Shown one piece after another: positions 44,696 to 54,006 of a stretch of 64,000 bases of DNA. A model generated the notes under the pieces. It was not told the origin of the DNA. It worked only from the letters and a program-made list of their open reading frames with translations, and searched no databases. How positions within the stretch are numbered: the stretch's first letter is position 1; each line of letters starts with the position of its first letter. The position numbers and the translations under genes were made by a program. The DNA is from Tepidibacter aestuarii (GTDB taxonomy: Bacteria; Bacillota; Clostridia; Peptostreptococcales; Peptostreptococcaceae): positions 1 to 64,000 of the forward strand of contig NZ_OW235315.1 of the NCBI RefSeq assembly GCF_934924865.1. The letters run 5' to 3'.

Positions 44696-46021
44696 TTGAA
44701 TTTGAATAAAAAAACAAATATCTTATTGGGTTTACTTGCAATAAGTTTGATATGGGGAATCACCCAGTATTCACAAAGAATAGCGTATAAGAGAAGTTTA
44801 AATGCTCAATACCAAAGAATGTTTTACGATGTTATAGGTAATGTAGAGACTATACAATCAGATTTGTCTAAGGTAAATGTAAGTAATTCTACAAAGCAAA
44901 ACATAATACTTCTTACAGATATAATGAGTCAATCTTATTCAGCTCAAGATAAAATGGCTCAGCTTCCTCTTAATCATAAATCTATTGGAAAAACTGAAAA
45001 ATTTTTGACCCAGCTAGGAGATTATACTATAACATTAGCTAAAGAAACTTTAGATGATAAACATTTAAATGACAAGGAAAGAAAAAAGATATCAGAACTT
45101 CAAAAAAGTGCTGAATACTTATCAAAAGAATTAGGAAAAGTACAGAGTGAAATAGCTAAAGATAAAGTTCAGTTTACAGATGTTGCATCAAAAGCAAATA
45201 AAAAAATGAAAAAGTCAAATGCAAATGTAATGGCAACGAGTATGATAAGAATAGAGGAAAGAATGGGTGAAACACCAGAACTTATCTATGATGGTCCATT
45301 TTCAGAGCATATTGGAAATATAAAGCCTAGACTTAAAGGAGATAAAATAGATAAAGATAAAGCTAAAGAAATAGCTTTGAATTTTCTTAAATATAAAAAA
45401 ATAACAGATTTAACTTATGATGGAAGAATAAAAAATAATTCTATTCCAGGATATATGTTTAATAGTGAAAATGTAAGTCTATCTGTGAGTGAGACTGCTG
45501 GAAAAATAGTATGGATGGTGGATACAAGACAAATAGGACAGCCTTCTATAGATAAGAAAAAAGCACTTGAGTTAGCTAAAAAGTTTTTGAAAGAGAGTGA
45601 ATATAAGGATATGGTTCCTACTTATTCTCTTACTAATAATGGAGCTACAACGTTTAATTTTTGCTCTAAAAAAGAAGATGTTACTATATATCCAGATTTA
45701 ATCAAGGTAAAGGTTGCTCTTGATAATGGAGAGGTAGTAGGGCTTGAATCACAAGGATATTTAATTAGTCACTATGATAGAAAAATAAGAAAACCAGAGG
45801 TTACACCTAAAGATGCTAGTCAAAATATAATAGATGGAGCAAAGATATTAAAGAATAAATTAAGTATTATACCTAGTGAAGGGAAAAAAGAAAAACTTTG
45901 TTATGAATTTAAAGTCGAATATAAAGGAAGAAATTTCTTAATATATGTAGATGCTATAACAGGTAAGCAGCAAAAAATATTTGAATTAATAAAAAATCCA
46001 GATGGCACATTAGCCATGTAA
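44696..46021 (+). CDS. ypeB: germination protein YpeB
   Basis: 441 residues: N-terminal membrane anchor (about 8-24), a helical domain (about 35-190) and YPEB/PepSY-type beta domains (about 215-430; KAKEIALNFLKY, then GKIVWMVDT, ALELAKKFLKES). It stabilises SleB in the dormant spore and is needed for its function. The start is TTG (44696) after AAGAAGTG; another TTG is at 44702. Paired with sleB, 14 bases apart. A terminator follows. Confidence 0.9.
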   Translation: MNLNKKTNILLGLLAISLIWGITQYSQRIAYKRSLNAQYQRMFYDVIGNVETIQSDLSKVNVSNSTKQNIILLTDIMSQSYSAQDKMAQLPLNHKSIGKTEKFLTQLGDYTITLAKETLDDKHLNDKERKKISELQKSAEYLSKELGKVQSEIAKDKVQFTDVASKANKKMKKSNANVMATSMIRIEERMGETPELIYDGPFSEHIGNIKPRLKGDKIDKDKAKEIALNFLKYKKITDLTYDGRIKNNSIPGYMFNSENVSLSVSETAGKIVWMVDTRQIGQPSIDKKKALELAKKFLKESEYKDMVPTYSLTNNGATTFNFCSKKEDVTIYPDLIKVKVALDNGEVVGLESQGYLISHYDRKIRKPEVTPKDASQNIIDGAKILKNKLSIIPSEGKKEKLCYEFKVEYKGRNFLIYVDAITGKQQKIFELIKNPDGTLAM

Positions 46022-46023
46022 TA

Positions 46024-46056
46024 TATAAAGAAGCTTATTGCTTCTTTATTTTTTTG
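46024..46056 (+). terminator. intrinsic terminator after ypeB
   Basis: ATAAAGAAGC pairs with GCTTCTTTAT around a 5-base loop, then T6. Confidence 0.88.
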
Positions 46057-46134
46057 TTAAAATAAAATATAATCAAAAAGGTAGTATATAGCATATAATT
46101 ATAAATAACATATATTTAGAAAGAAGGTGCTATT

Positions 46135-47223
46135 ATGCAAAAAATTAATATAGCTTTGATATTTGGAGGAAAATCTGGGGAACATGAGGTTTCTTTATCG
46201 TCTGTTTCTTCTATTTATAAATATATAAACAAAGAAAAGTATAATATATATACAATAGGTATAACTAAAGATGGAAACTGGCTTTATTATGAAGGCGATG
46301 TAGAAAAAATAAAGGATGGAAGCTGGGAAAAAGAGGCTAAAAAAAATGCAAAAATAAATTTGATACCAACTTTGAACCAAAAGGTAGGTATAGAATTTGA
46401 GGATAATACATTCAAAAAAATAGACGTATTATTTCCAGTTCTACATGGACCATATGGAGAAGATGGATCCATTCAAGGATTATTTGAAATAAGCAATATA
46501 GCGTATGTTGGATGTAATGTACTGGCATCTAGTGTTGGAATGGATAAATTGGTTTGTAAAAAAGTCTTTGAACAAGAAAATATACCACAAGTTAAATATA
46601 CTTATACTACAAGATGGGAATTTAATAATGATGAAGAAGGACAATTAAAATCAATAGAAAGTATACTTCCGTACCCTATATTTATTAAACCTGCAAACTT
46701 AGGATCTAGTGTTGGAATATCAAAGGCTAAAAATAAAGAAGAGTTGATAAAAGGAATAAAAGAAGCTTTAGAATACGATAGAAGAGTAGTATTAGAAGAA
46801 GGTGTAAATGCAAAAGAGATAGAAGTATCTGTTTTAGGAAATGAAGAAATAAAAGCTTCAGTTGCTGGAGAAATAATACCTGCTAAAGAGTTTTATGATT
46901 ATGAAGCTAAGTATTTGAATGAATCATCAAAACTTATAATACCTGCAAAAATAGAAGAAAGCATAAGTGAAAAAATTAGAAAAATGGCTATAAAGGCATT
47001 TAAATCAATTGACGGGTGTGGGCTTTCAAGAGTAGATTTCTTTGTAGAGAAAGAAACGAACAATATATATATAAATGAACTAAATACTATGCCTGGATTC
47101 ACTAATATAAGTATGTATCCTAAGCTATGGGAAAATACAGGGATTTCATATGATAAGCTAATAGATGAACTTATAAACTTAGCCTTAAAAAGACATGAGC
47201 AAAAATTAGCTAGTAAGGTTTAA
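46135..47223 (+). CDS. ddl: D-alanine--D-alanine ligase
   Basis: 362 residues, ATP-grasp. Joins two D-alanines for the peptidoglycan stem. Seen: FGGKSGEHEVSLSS (about 10-23), FPVLHGPYGEDGSIQGLFE (about 98-116), FIKPANLGSSVGISKAK (about 183-199), and the C-terminal YINELNTMPGFTNISMYP (metal binding and second alanine site). No van-type lactate signature was evident. The DUF1934 gene follows after 14 bases. Confidence 0.95.
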   Translation: MQKINIALIFGGKSGEHEVSLSSVSSIYKYINKEKYNIYTIGITKDGNWLYYEGDVEKIKDGSWEKEAKKNAKINLIPTLNQKVGIEFEDNTFKKIDVLFPVLHGPYGEDGSIQGLFEISNIAYVGCNVLASSVGMDKLVCKKVFEQENIPQVKYTYTTRWEFNNDEEGQLKSIESILPYPIFIKPANLGSSVGISKAKNKEELIKGIKEALEYDRRVVLEEGVNAKEIEVSVLGNEEIKASVAGEIIPAKEFYDYEAKYLNESSKLIIPAKIEESISEKIRKMAIKAFKSIDGCGLSRVDFFVEKETNNIYINELNTMPGFTNISMYPKLWENTGISYDKLIDELINLALKRHEQKLASKV

Positions 47224-47237
47224 ATGAGGAGGAATAA

Positions 47238-47660
47238 ATGGGAGAGAATGTTTTAATAAAAATAAATACTGTTCAAATGGATTTCAAAGGTAATAAAGAT
47301 GATATGGAATTAATAACAGAGGGTAAGATATATTTAAAAAATAATGCTACTTATGTGGTATATGAAGAATCTGAAATATCAGGTATGAAAGGTACTACTA
47401 GTAGATTGAAAATAACTGAAGATTGTATAATTATGAAAAAAATGGGTAGAAATAATTCTGAATTAGTTTTTGAAGTAGGGAAAAGATATAAAACATTATA
47501 TAGAACACCCCATGGTAGTTTACCTATGGAAATTGTAACTAAAAAAATAGAAATAAATAAAATAGATTTATATAAAAATATAGAGATAACAATAGAGTAT
47601 GATTTAAATATAACTGGCCTATTTGAAGGTAAAAACTCTATAAATATAAAAATAAATTAG
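47238..47660 (+). CDS. DUF1934 (YwiB-like) beta-barrel protein
   Basis: 140 residues, mainly beta strands, calycin-like; NNATYVVYEESEISGMKGT and LYRTPHGSLPMEI (about 92-104) are DUF1934 marks. Function unknown in the family. It is in one transcript with ddl (AGGAGGA site). A terminator follows. Confidence 0.8.
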   Translation: MGENVLIKINTVQMDFKGNKDDMELITEGKIYLKNNATYVVYEESEISGMKGTTSRLKITEDCIIMKKMGRNNSELVFEVGKRYKTLYRTPHGSLPMEIVTKKIEINKIDLYKNIEITIEYDLNITGLFEGKNSINIKIN

Positions 47661-47671
47661 AAAGTCATAGA

Positions 47672-47721
47672 AAAAACGGTAAAAAGTAGTTAAATTTACA
47701 CTACCTTTTATCGTTTTTATT
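47672..47721 (+). terminator. intrinsic terminator after the DUF1934 gene
   Basis: AAAACGGTAAAAAGTAGT pairs with ACTACCTTTTATCGTTTT with small bulges, followed by T-rich sequence. Confidence 0.75.
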
Positions 47722-47779
47722 TGTTATTATAATTATGAATAAATATGACAAAAAACTTATCGTTATAGAGGTGGTTCAT

Positions 47780-48478
47780 TTGAAATCTGATGAAAATAAA
47801 ATGGCAATTTCTATTATTTTAACTATATTAATGGTTGGATTGGTAACTACATCATCTTTTGTTTTATTTTTACAATTTAAAGATGATGAAAAATTAATGG
47901 ATATATTAAATAGTTTGGGAATAATAAAAAGTATGGATAAAGAATTAAAAGAAGAAATTGAAGAATTTCCATATATATCTGTTATATCTAATTCAGACAA
48001 AAATAAAATTGATAATTTAGATCATAATGAAAGATTGATGTATTACAAAATAAAAAAGCATTCTCAGCTTGAAGCTGATGAGATACAGGCAATACTAGAT
48101 CTTATGAAAGAATCAACATTTAGATACGATTATTACATATCTGCAATGAAAACAGAGGATTATTTGAATTTGATATCGGATGAATATATACACTCTATAC
48201 TTCCGGATGAATATAAACAATTAATAAATAAAAATACACAAGGAAAATCGTATGAATATAAAGAAGTATATACAAATGGAATTTATTTTTATTACTTAAC
48301 GAATACATATGAAGATGATTACAAAATGATATTTAATGATTATAATATGGGTTATTTTGAGACTAAGGAGTATTATAGAAGGAACAACAGTTTTAATAGC
48401 AAATTCTATATTCAATGTATGAATAATATAGATTTGTATAAGGATATTAATAGATACTATATAAAAGGCATAAAATAA
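47780..48478 (+). CDS. single-pass membrane protein, function unknown
   Basis: 232 residues from a TTG start 6 bases after GAGGTGG. One membrane helix (about 9-32), then a charged, tyrosine-rich region that would face outward. No family recognised. It lies between ddl-ywiB and tilS, starts after a terminator and ends 12 bases before tilS, so the two are probably co-transcribed. The in-frame ATG at 47735 has no ribosome site. Confidence 0.6.
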   Translation: MKSDENKMAISIILTILMVGLVTTSSFVLFLQFKDDEKLMDILNSLGIIKSMDKELKEEIEEFPYISVISNSDKNKIDNLDHNERLMYYKIKKHSQLEADEIQAILDLMKESTFRYDYYISAMKTEDYLNLISDEYIHSILPDEYKQLINKNTQGKSYEYKEVYTNGIYFYYLTNTYEDDYKMIFNDYNMGYFETKEYYRRNNSFNSKFYIQCMNNIDLYKDINRYYIKGIK

Positions 48479-48490
48479 GAGGGATATATA

Positions 48491-49885
48491 ATGATTATAA
48501 ATAAAGTGAGAGAAACAATTAAAAAGCATAATTTAGTCAATGATGGGGATAAAATAATATTAGGGGTTTCCGGAGGACCGGACTCTATATGTATGCTTCA
48601 TATATTGAACTACTTAAAAGATGAATTTAATATAAAGATATATGCAGCTCATTTAAATCACAAAATAAGAGGAATTGAAGCTCAAAAGGATGCTATGTAT
48701 GTAGCGAAGATATGTGATATTATGAGGGTTCCATGTTTTATAAGAGCAATAGATGTTCCAGCTTATTGCAATGAAAACGGAGTTACATTAGAAGAAGGAG
48801 CTAGAATATTAAGATATAATATGTTCTTTGAAATAAAAGACAAAATATCTGCCGATAAGATAGCTATTGCTCACAATATAAATGATCAAGCAGAAACCGT
48901 TATTATGAGAATGATGAGAGGAACTGGGCTTCAAGGGTTGAAGGGAATACAGTACAAAAGAGAAGATGGAATTATAAGACCTCTATTGGATGTAGATAGA
49001 GAGGAGATAGAAGCGTATTGTGAGCAAAATAACTTAAGCCCTAGAATAGATCAAACTAATCTAGAAGAAATATATACTAGAAATAAAATAAGACTCAAGC
49101 TAATTCCTTATATGATTGAAAATTTTAATCCGAATTTAAAGGAATCTATAGCAAGAATGGCAAATTTACTAAAAGATGATGGCGACTTTATAATGGAACA
49201 GTCAAATAAATCATTTGATGAGATGTGTTCTAAAATATCTGACAATACTATATCTATGGATATAGAGAAATTTATAAATGCTCATAGAGCTTTAAAAAAT
49301 AGAATTATTAGAAAGTGCATTGATTATGTTTTAGGAAATATAAAAGGAATAGAGCAAAAACATATACAGGATGTAAATAATTTAATTAATTCACATAAAA
49401 ATAATAGCAGAATAGATTTACCTAAGGGAATATTGGTATATAAAAAGGGTGGACGTATAATATTCACAGATGAAGAAATGATAGAAGAAAAAATAAGTTA
49501 TGATTATATTATCCCTAAAAGTGGATATATAAAAATAAAGGAATCAAATACTATAGTAGAGAGTAAAATATTAAATATTGATGAATATGAAAAATCTAGC
49601 AATGATAAATATACCAAATTCTTCGATGCCGATAAGATCAAAGGAAGTTTGCACATAAGAAATAGAAGAAATGGTGACAAGATTAAATTACTAGGATTGG
49701 GGGGGAGTAAAAAGATAAAAGACTTATTTATAGATCTGAAAATACCTAAAGAAGAAAGAGACTTAGTTCCGATTCTATCGGATGAAAAAGGAATCATCTG
49801 GGTTATAGGACATAGAATGAGTGAAGACTATAAAATAGATTCAAATACTAAAAATGTTTTAAGAATAAGCTTTAAAGCTTTATAA
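48491..49885 (+). CDS. tilS: tRNA(Ile)-lysidine synthase
   Basis: 464 residues. Attaches lysine to C34 of the CAU-anticodon isoleucine tRNA, which is essential for AUA decoding. PP-loop SGGPDS at 27-32, AHNINDQAETVIMRMMRGTG (about 133-152), and a C-terminal tRNA-binding domain ending with KIKDLFIDLKIPKEERD. AUA codons are very frequent in this genome, so the enzyme matters here. ftsH follows after 108 bases; the usual hpt gene is not between them. Confidence 0.95.
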   Translation: MIINKVRETIKKHNLVNDGDKIILGVSGGPDSICMLHILNYLKDEFNIKIYAAHLNHKIRGIEAQKDAMYVAKICDIMRVPCFIRAIDVPAYCNENGVTLEEGARILRYNMFFEIKDKISADKIAIAHNINDQAETVIMRMMRGTGLQGLKGIQYKREDGIIRPLLDVDREEIEAYCEQNNLSPRIDQTNLEEIYTRNKIRLKLIPYMIENFNPNLKESIARMANLLKDDGDFIMEQSNKSFDEMCSKISDNTISMDIEKFINAHRALKNRIIRKCIDYVLGNIKGIEQKHIQDVNNLINSHKNNSRIDLPKGILVYKKGGRIIFTDEEMIEEKISYDYIIPKSGYIKIKESNTIVESKILNIDEYEKSSNDKYTKFFDADKIKGSLHIRNRRNGDKIKLLGLGGSKKIKDLFIDLKIPKEERDLVPILSDEKGIIWVIGHRMSEDYKIDSNTKNVLRISFKAL

Positions 49886-49993
49886 CCTCAATATCATTAC
49901 AAGTATAGTATATAACCTAGTTGTATTGTATTGGTGTTTTATTTATGATAGAATAAACTAAAATTATTGACCTGAGAGAAAGGAGGGCTCTAT

Positions 49994-51862
49994 TTGAAGA
50001 AATTATTTAAAGGAGCAACTTTTTATTTGCTTGTATTTATAATAATAGTTTCAATAGTCCAAACTCTTGGTAAACCTGCAAAGGGGATAGAAAATTTAGA
50101 TTTTTCTTTGGTTTATCAGGAATTAGTTAAAGAAAATATATCAGAGCTTACATTTACAGATGAGATAATTGAAGGAACAATAAAGACTACTAACACACAT
50201 TTTCGATCTTATGTACCTTACCCAGTAAGTAAAGACAATCTTTCAGATATTATTTTAAAACAAGTTACAGAAGGGAAGCTTGTGCTTGTAGGAAAACCAG
50301 AACCTCAAACACCTTGGTTCTTTGAAATACTACCATCTATATTTATGATACTTATATTTGTAGTATTTTGGTTTGTATTTATGCAGCAATCACAGGGTGG
50401 CGGAAGCCGTGTTATGAATTTTGGAAAGTCAAAAGCCAAACTTCATAAAGGAGATGAGAAAAATAAGGTTACATTTGACGATGTAGCTGGTCTTGAAGAA
50501 GAAAAAGAAGATCTTCAAGAAGTAGTAGATTTTCTTAAGAGCCCTAAAAGATATATAGACCTTGGAGCTAGAATACCTAAAGGAATATTAATGGTTGGAC
50601 CTCCTGGAACTGGTAAAACATATCTTTCAAGAGCTGTTGCAGGAGAGGCTGGAGTCCCATTTTTCAGTATAAGTGGTTCAGACTTTGTTGAGATGTTCGT
50701 AGGAGTAGGAGCATCTAGAGTTAGAGACCTATTTGAACAAGCCAAGAAAAATTCTCCATGTATTATATTTATAGATGAGATAGATGCTGTAGGTAGAAAA
50801 AGAGGAGCAGGCCTTGGTGGAGGTCATGATGAAAGAGAGCAAACTTTAAATCAACTTTTAGTTGAGATGGATGGATTTGGAGTTAATGAAGGTATAATAA
50901 TAATGGCAGCTACAAATAGACCAGATATACTAGATCCAGCTTTACTTAGACCAGGTAGATTCGATAGACAAGTACTTGTCGGAGCGCCTGATGTTAAAGG
51001 TAGAGAAGCTATACTTAAGGTTCATGCAAAAAATAAGCCTTTATCAGATGATGTTAATTTAAAGGTTTTAGCTAGAAGAACGCCTGGATTTACTCCAGCA
51101 GATATAGAAAATCTTATGAATGAAGCAGCTATACTAACTGCTAGAAAAAGAGAAAAGACTATAAAAATGGATACTATAGAAGAGTCTATCACTAAAGTTA
51201 TAGCTGGTCCTGCTAAAAAGACTAAGGTAATAAGTGAAAAAGAAAGAAAGCTAACAGCATACCATGAGGCTGGTCATGCAGTTGCAGCTCAACTTCTTCC
51301 TAATACAGATCCTGTACATCAGGTTACTATAATACCTAGAGGAAGAGCAGGAGGATTCACTATGCAGCTTCCAAAAGAAGATAAGTACTATGCTACTAAG
51401 ATGCAAATGCAAGAAAATCTTATAGTTCTTCTTGGAGGAAGAGTTGCAGAATATCTTGTTCTTGATGATATATCAACTGGAGCTCAAAATGATTTAGATA
51501 GAGTATCTCAAACAGCAAGAGCTATGGTTACAAGATATGGTATGAGTGAAAAATTAGGACCTATGACGTTTGGTGATAATTCTGATGAGGTATTCTTAGG
51601 AAGAGATTTCACATCAAAGAGAAATTATTCTGAGGAAGTAGCATCAGAAATAGATAGAGAAATAAGTGGAATAGTAGATGAAGCTTATAACAAGACTAAA
51701 AAGCTGTTAGACGATAATATAGATAGTCTGCATTATGTTGCTAAGTGTCTTTTAAAATACGAGACATTGGATGCAGAGCAGTTTAAACAAGCATTTAATA
51801 AAGAACTATCACTTGAAGACTATGATGAGATATCTGTTGATAAAGAAGATGATAATAAATAA
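49994..51862 (+). CDS. ftsH: ATP-dependent zinc metalloprotease FtsH
   Basis: 622 residues: membrane helices (about 8-26 and 108-130) around an extracytoplasmic loop, AAA domain with Walker A GPPGTGKT (202-209), Walker B IIFIDEID, second-region-of-homology [20 protein letters not shown] (20 residues), and the protease site HEAGH (about 426-430). Degrades membrane and regulatory proteins. The start is TTG, after AAAGGAGGG. A terminator follows. Confidence 0.96.
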   Translation: MKKLFKGATFYLLVFIIIVSIVQTLGKPAKGIENLDFSLVYQELVKENISELTFTDEIIEGTIKTTNTHFRSYVPYPVSKDNLSDIILKQVTEGKLVLVGKPEPQTPWFFEILPSIFMILIFVVFWFVFMQQSQGGGSRVMNFGKSKAKLHKGDEKNKVTFDDVAGLEEEKEDLQEVVDFLKSPKRYIDLGARIPKGILMVGPPGTGKTYLSRAVAGEAGVPFFSISGSDFVEMFVGVGASRVRDLFEQAKKNSPCIIFIDEIDAVGRKRGAGLGGGHDEREQTLNQLLVEMDGFGVNEGIIIMAATNRPDILDPALLRPGRFDRQVLVGAPDVKGREAILKVHAKNKPLSDDVNLKVLARRTPGFTPADIENLMNEAAILTARKREKTIKMDTIEESITKVIAGPAKKTKVISEKERKLTAYHEAGHAVAAQLLPNTDPVHQVTIIPRGRAGGFTMQLPKEDKYYATKMQMQENLIVLLGGRVAEYLVLDDISTGAQNDLDRVSQTARAMVTRYGMSEKLGPMTFGDNSDEVFLGRDFTSKRNYSEEVASEIDREISGIVDEAYNKTKKLLDDNIDSLHYVAKCLLKYETLDAEQFKQAFNKELSLEDYDEISVDKEDDNK

Positions 51863-51890
51863 GGTTGAGATTTCTCAACCTTATTTTTTT
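51857..51890 (+). terminator. intrinsic terminator after ftsH
   Basis: AATAAGGTTGAGA pairs with TCTCAACCTTATT, then T6. It overlaps the ftsH stop. Confidence 0.9.
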
Positions 51891-51959
51891 TACTTTATAG
51901 TAAATTACTACTGTATTAAGCGAATTTTTTGCAAAATATCTATAAATTTAATTTATAAG

Positions 51960-52252
51960 TAATAAAATTAATACATTTGTAATATATATTAATTAACAAA
52001 CTAAATAAATAGGAAATAGCCTATTAGCTATCATTGTGTAACTAGTATTCGATGGGATATATAAGTTATATTGTGAAGTATAGTTAAATCACGGCATAGT
52101 AAGGGAACTATGAACCTTTACTTTGCCGTGATTTTTTTTGTATCTAAGAAAATTATATGCATTTCAACTTGTGAACAATTTAAAGTAATAAAATGAATAG
52201 CTTGTACATAAAAATTAAACATAAATAAATAAAAAAAATAGGGGGGGGAAAA
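51960..52252 (+). promoter_or_regulatory. candidate regulatory leader or small RNA before the propionate genes
   Basis: The 390-base gap after ftsH holds no open frame. It can form AATAGG/CCTATT (52008-52025), a wide TAACT/AGTTA stem (52039-52068), and a GC-rich terminator at 52088-52139, 113 bases before the next gene. The layout fits an attenuated leader or a short independent RNA. No T-box, cobalamin, c-di-GMP, SAM or fluoride riboswitch core was recognised. A clear promoter was not found. Confidence 0.4.
52088..52139 (+). terminator. terminator hairpin upstream of the AspT-type gene
   Basis: ATCACGGCA (52088-52096) pairs with TGCCGTGAT (52124-52132), extended inside by AGTAA/TTACT, and followed by T8. 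It is distinct from the ftsH terminator 200 bases earlier. Confidence 0.8.
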
Positions 52253-53620
52253 ATGAAATTTGATTTTGTCAGCTTTATGATGAATCCATTTGTTCTTATG
52301 TTTGTAGCTGTTGTGACAGGGTTGCTATTTGGAAAAGTTAAATTTGGAAAGTTTAATTTTGGGGTCTCAGGGGCACTTTTTACAGGGTTGATAATAGGGT
52401 GGTGGATTTTAAGATTTGGCAAAAGTATAGGCGAAACGAGCAGTGCTTATAAAGCTGCTCAAAATATGATAGACTCAGGAGTTATTTCTAAAAATTTCTT
52501 CAGTTTATTTCTAATACTATTTGTTGCAGCTGTTGGTCTGTTGGCTGCAAAAGATATGGGGGCAGTTCTTAAAAAATATGGAATTAAGTTTGTTATATTA
52601 GGTTTTTTTATAACGAGTTTAGGTGCAGCTACAACATATGGAATGACTATTTGTGCTAATGAAGCTAATCCATATGAAATTTCTGGAGTATACACAGGAG
52701 CACTTACAAGCTCGCCTGGTCTTGCAGCTGCAATTGAAACTGCAAGAGGTCATGCAACAGAGAAAGTAAAAGAATTTGAAAATATGAGTATTGACGAGAG
52801 AAAAAAGTTTTTTAAAATATTAGACCCATCTGGAAATATCAATGAAACTAATACAGCTAAGCTTACAGATAAGCAAGGTGAAGAATTTATAAAAGCAGCA
52901 GAAGCTGGAATAGGCGTTGGTCATGCTATAGGATACCCATTTGGGGTTTTGATAGTTATATTAGCAGTTAATTTTTTTCCAAGAATTTTTAGAATAGACG
53001 TAAAAAAAGAACAAGAACTATTTAATAAGGAAATGAAAGAAGCTAGGGGTGATTCTGCTAAAGATATAGAAGAGAGTCCTTTTGATTTAGTAGCATTTAC
53101 TACAGCTTGTTTATTTGGATATTTTATAGGTCAAATAAAAATATATTTAGGACCTTTGGGATATTTTGGATTAGGATCTACTGGCGGGGTTTTAATAGGT
53201 TCGCTAACACTTGGTTATGTAGGTAAAATAGGTTCTTTAAATTTTAGAATGAGCAATAAAATTTTAGGTGTTATAAGACAGTTATCGCTTGCTTTTTTCT
53301 TAGCTATAGTTGGTTTAAGATATGGATTTAATGTTTTTGATACGATATTAGGATCAGGCGCTTATTTAGCTCTTGTAGGTACTGTTGTAGGTGCTGTAGC
53401 CATGATGGTGGGATTCTTTGTAGGAAGATATGTGCTTAAAATAAATTGGATTATGTTATCAGGAGCAATCTGTGGAGGAATGACATCTACTCCTGGTCTT
53501 GGAGCTGCTATAGATGCAGTAGGAAGCGATGACCCTGCAGCTGGGTATGGAGCTACGTATCCATTTGCACTACTTGGAATGGTTTTATTTACTATCATAC
53601 TTCATAGATTACCTATGTAG
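52253..53620 (+). CDS. AspT/YidE/YbjL-type exchanger, probable dicarboxylate carrier
   Basis: 455 residues with two homologous membrane halves, each with the family motif: TSSPGLAAAIETA (about 153-165) and TSTPGLGAAIDAV (about 409-421), separated by a cytoplasmic loop. The aspartate:alanine exchanger family moves anions across the membrane. As first gene before a complete succinate-to-propionate set, uptake of succinate or exchange with product is the natural inference. Substrate unproven. GGGGGGGG site. Confidence 0.78.
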   Translation: MKFDFVSFMMNPFVLMFVAVVTGLLFGKVKFGKFNFGVSGALFTGLIIGWWILRFGKSIGETSSAYKAAQNMIDSGVISKNFFSLFLILFVAAVGLLAAKDMGAVLKKYGIKFVILGFFITSLGAATTYGMTICANEANPYEISGVYTGALTSSPGLAAAIETARGHATEKVKEFENMSIDERKKFFKILDPSGNINETNTAKLTDKQGEEFIKAAEAGIGVGHAIGYPFGVLIVILAVNFFPRIFRIDVKKEQELFNKEMKEARGDSAKDIEESPFDLVAFTTACLFGYFIGQIKIYLGPLGYFGLGSTGGVLIGSLTLGYVGKIGSLNFRMSNKILGVIRQLSLAFFLAIVGLRYGFNVFDTILGSGAYLALVGTVVGAVAMMVGFFVGRYVLKINWIMLSGAICGGMTSTPGLGAAIDAVGSDDPAAGYGATYPFALLGMVLFTIILHRLPM

Positions 53621-53643
53621 ATTAAAATTACGAAGGAGGTGAA

Positions 53644-53662
53644 TAGCAGCCTTTGGCTGCTA
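53644..53662 (+). promoter_or_regulatory. hairpin between ribosome site and start codon
   Basis: TAGCAGCC (53644-53651) pairs with GGCTGCTA (53655-53662) around TTT. The AAGGAGGTG site lies immediately 5' and ATG (53668) 5 bases 3'. Folding would bring a site 26 bases away to working distance. Confidence 0.55.
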
Positions 53663-53667
53663 TTAAA

Positions 53668-53982
53668 ATGTCATCTAATAATATATTTATAACTGGGTAT
53701 GCAAAACTACCTGCTGGAATAACAGCACAAGAGCTATATACAGTGGTAGCTATAGGTCTTTTGATAAATAGAGAGAATGGAACTATTGTTGATTTAGACT
53801 GTACATTAGTAACATCAACTGCTAAAAGATTTGTAAGAGAAAATTTGGTTGGAAGAAAGATAACAAATTATGATGAGATAGAGTCTATATTCAATGAAAG
53901 GTATTATGGATGTGCAAAAAAAGCTTTATTATTTGCACTTAAAATATGCAATGAAAAATTTAATGAAATAAAAGCAAATTAA
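53668..53982 (+). CDS. DUF3870 family protein
   Basis: 104 residues: FITGYAKLPAGITAQELYTV, then DLDCTLVTSTAKRFVRENLVG with a conserved Asp-Cys, and YYGCAKKALLFALK. The DUF3870 family has no assigned reaction but often lies next to CoA-transferase and organic-acid genes, as here. The start is taken as ATG 53668 because a hairpin links it to the AAGGAGGTG site; a TTG at 53653, in the hairpin loop, is 15 bases nearer and cannot be ruled out. Confidence 0.75.
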   Translation: MSSNNIFITGYAKLPAGITAQELYTVVAIGLLINRENGTIVDLDCTLVTSTAKRFVRENLVGRKITNYDEIESIFNERYYGCAKKALLFALKICNEKFNEIKAN

Positions 53983-54006
53983 AGTTTATTTGGGGGGATA
54001 AGCATT

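Noticed and set aside
51771..51962. Short open frame overlapping the ftsH end and its terminator
   Set aside because: Crosses a strong terminator and has no initiation signal.
51960..52139. T-box or cobalamin riboswitch before the B12-dependent pathway genes
   Set aside because: Neither the T-box GGTGG core nor a B12-box pattern was found, so the leader is left unclassified.
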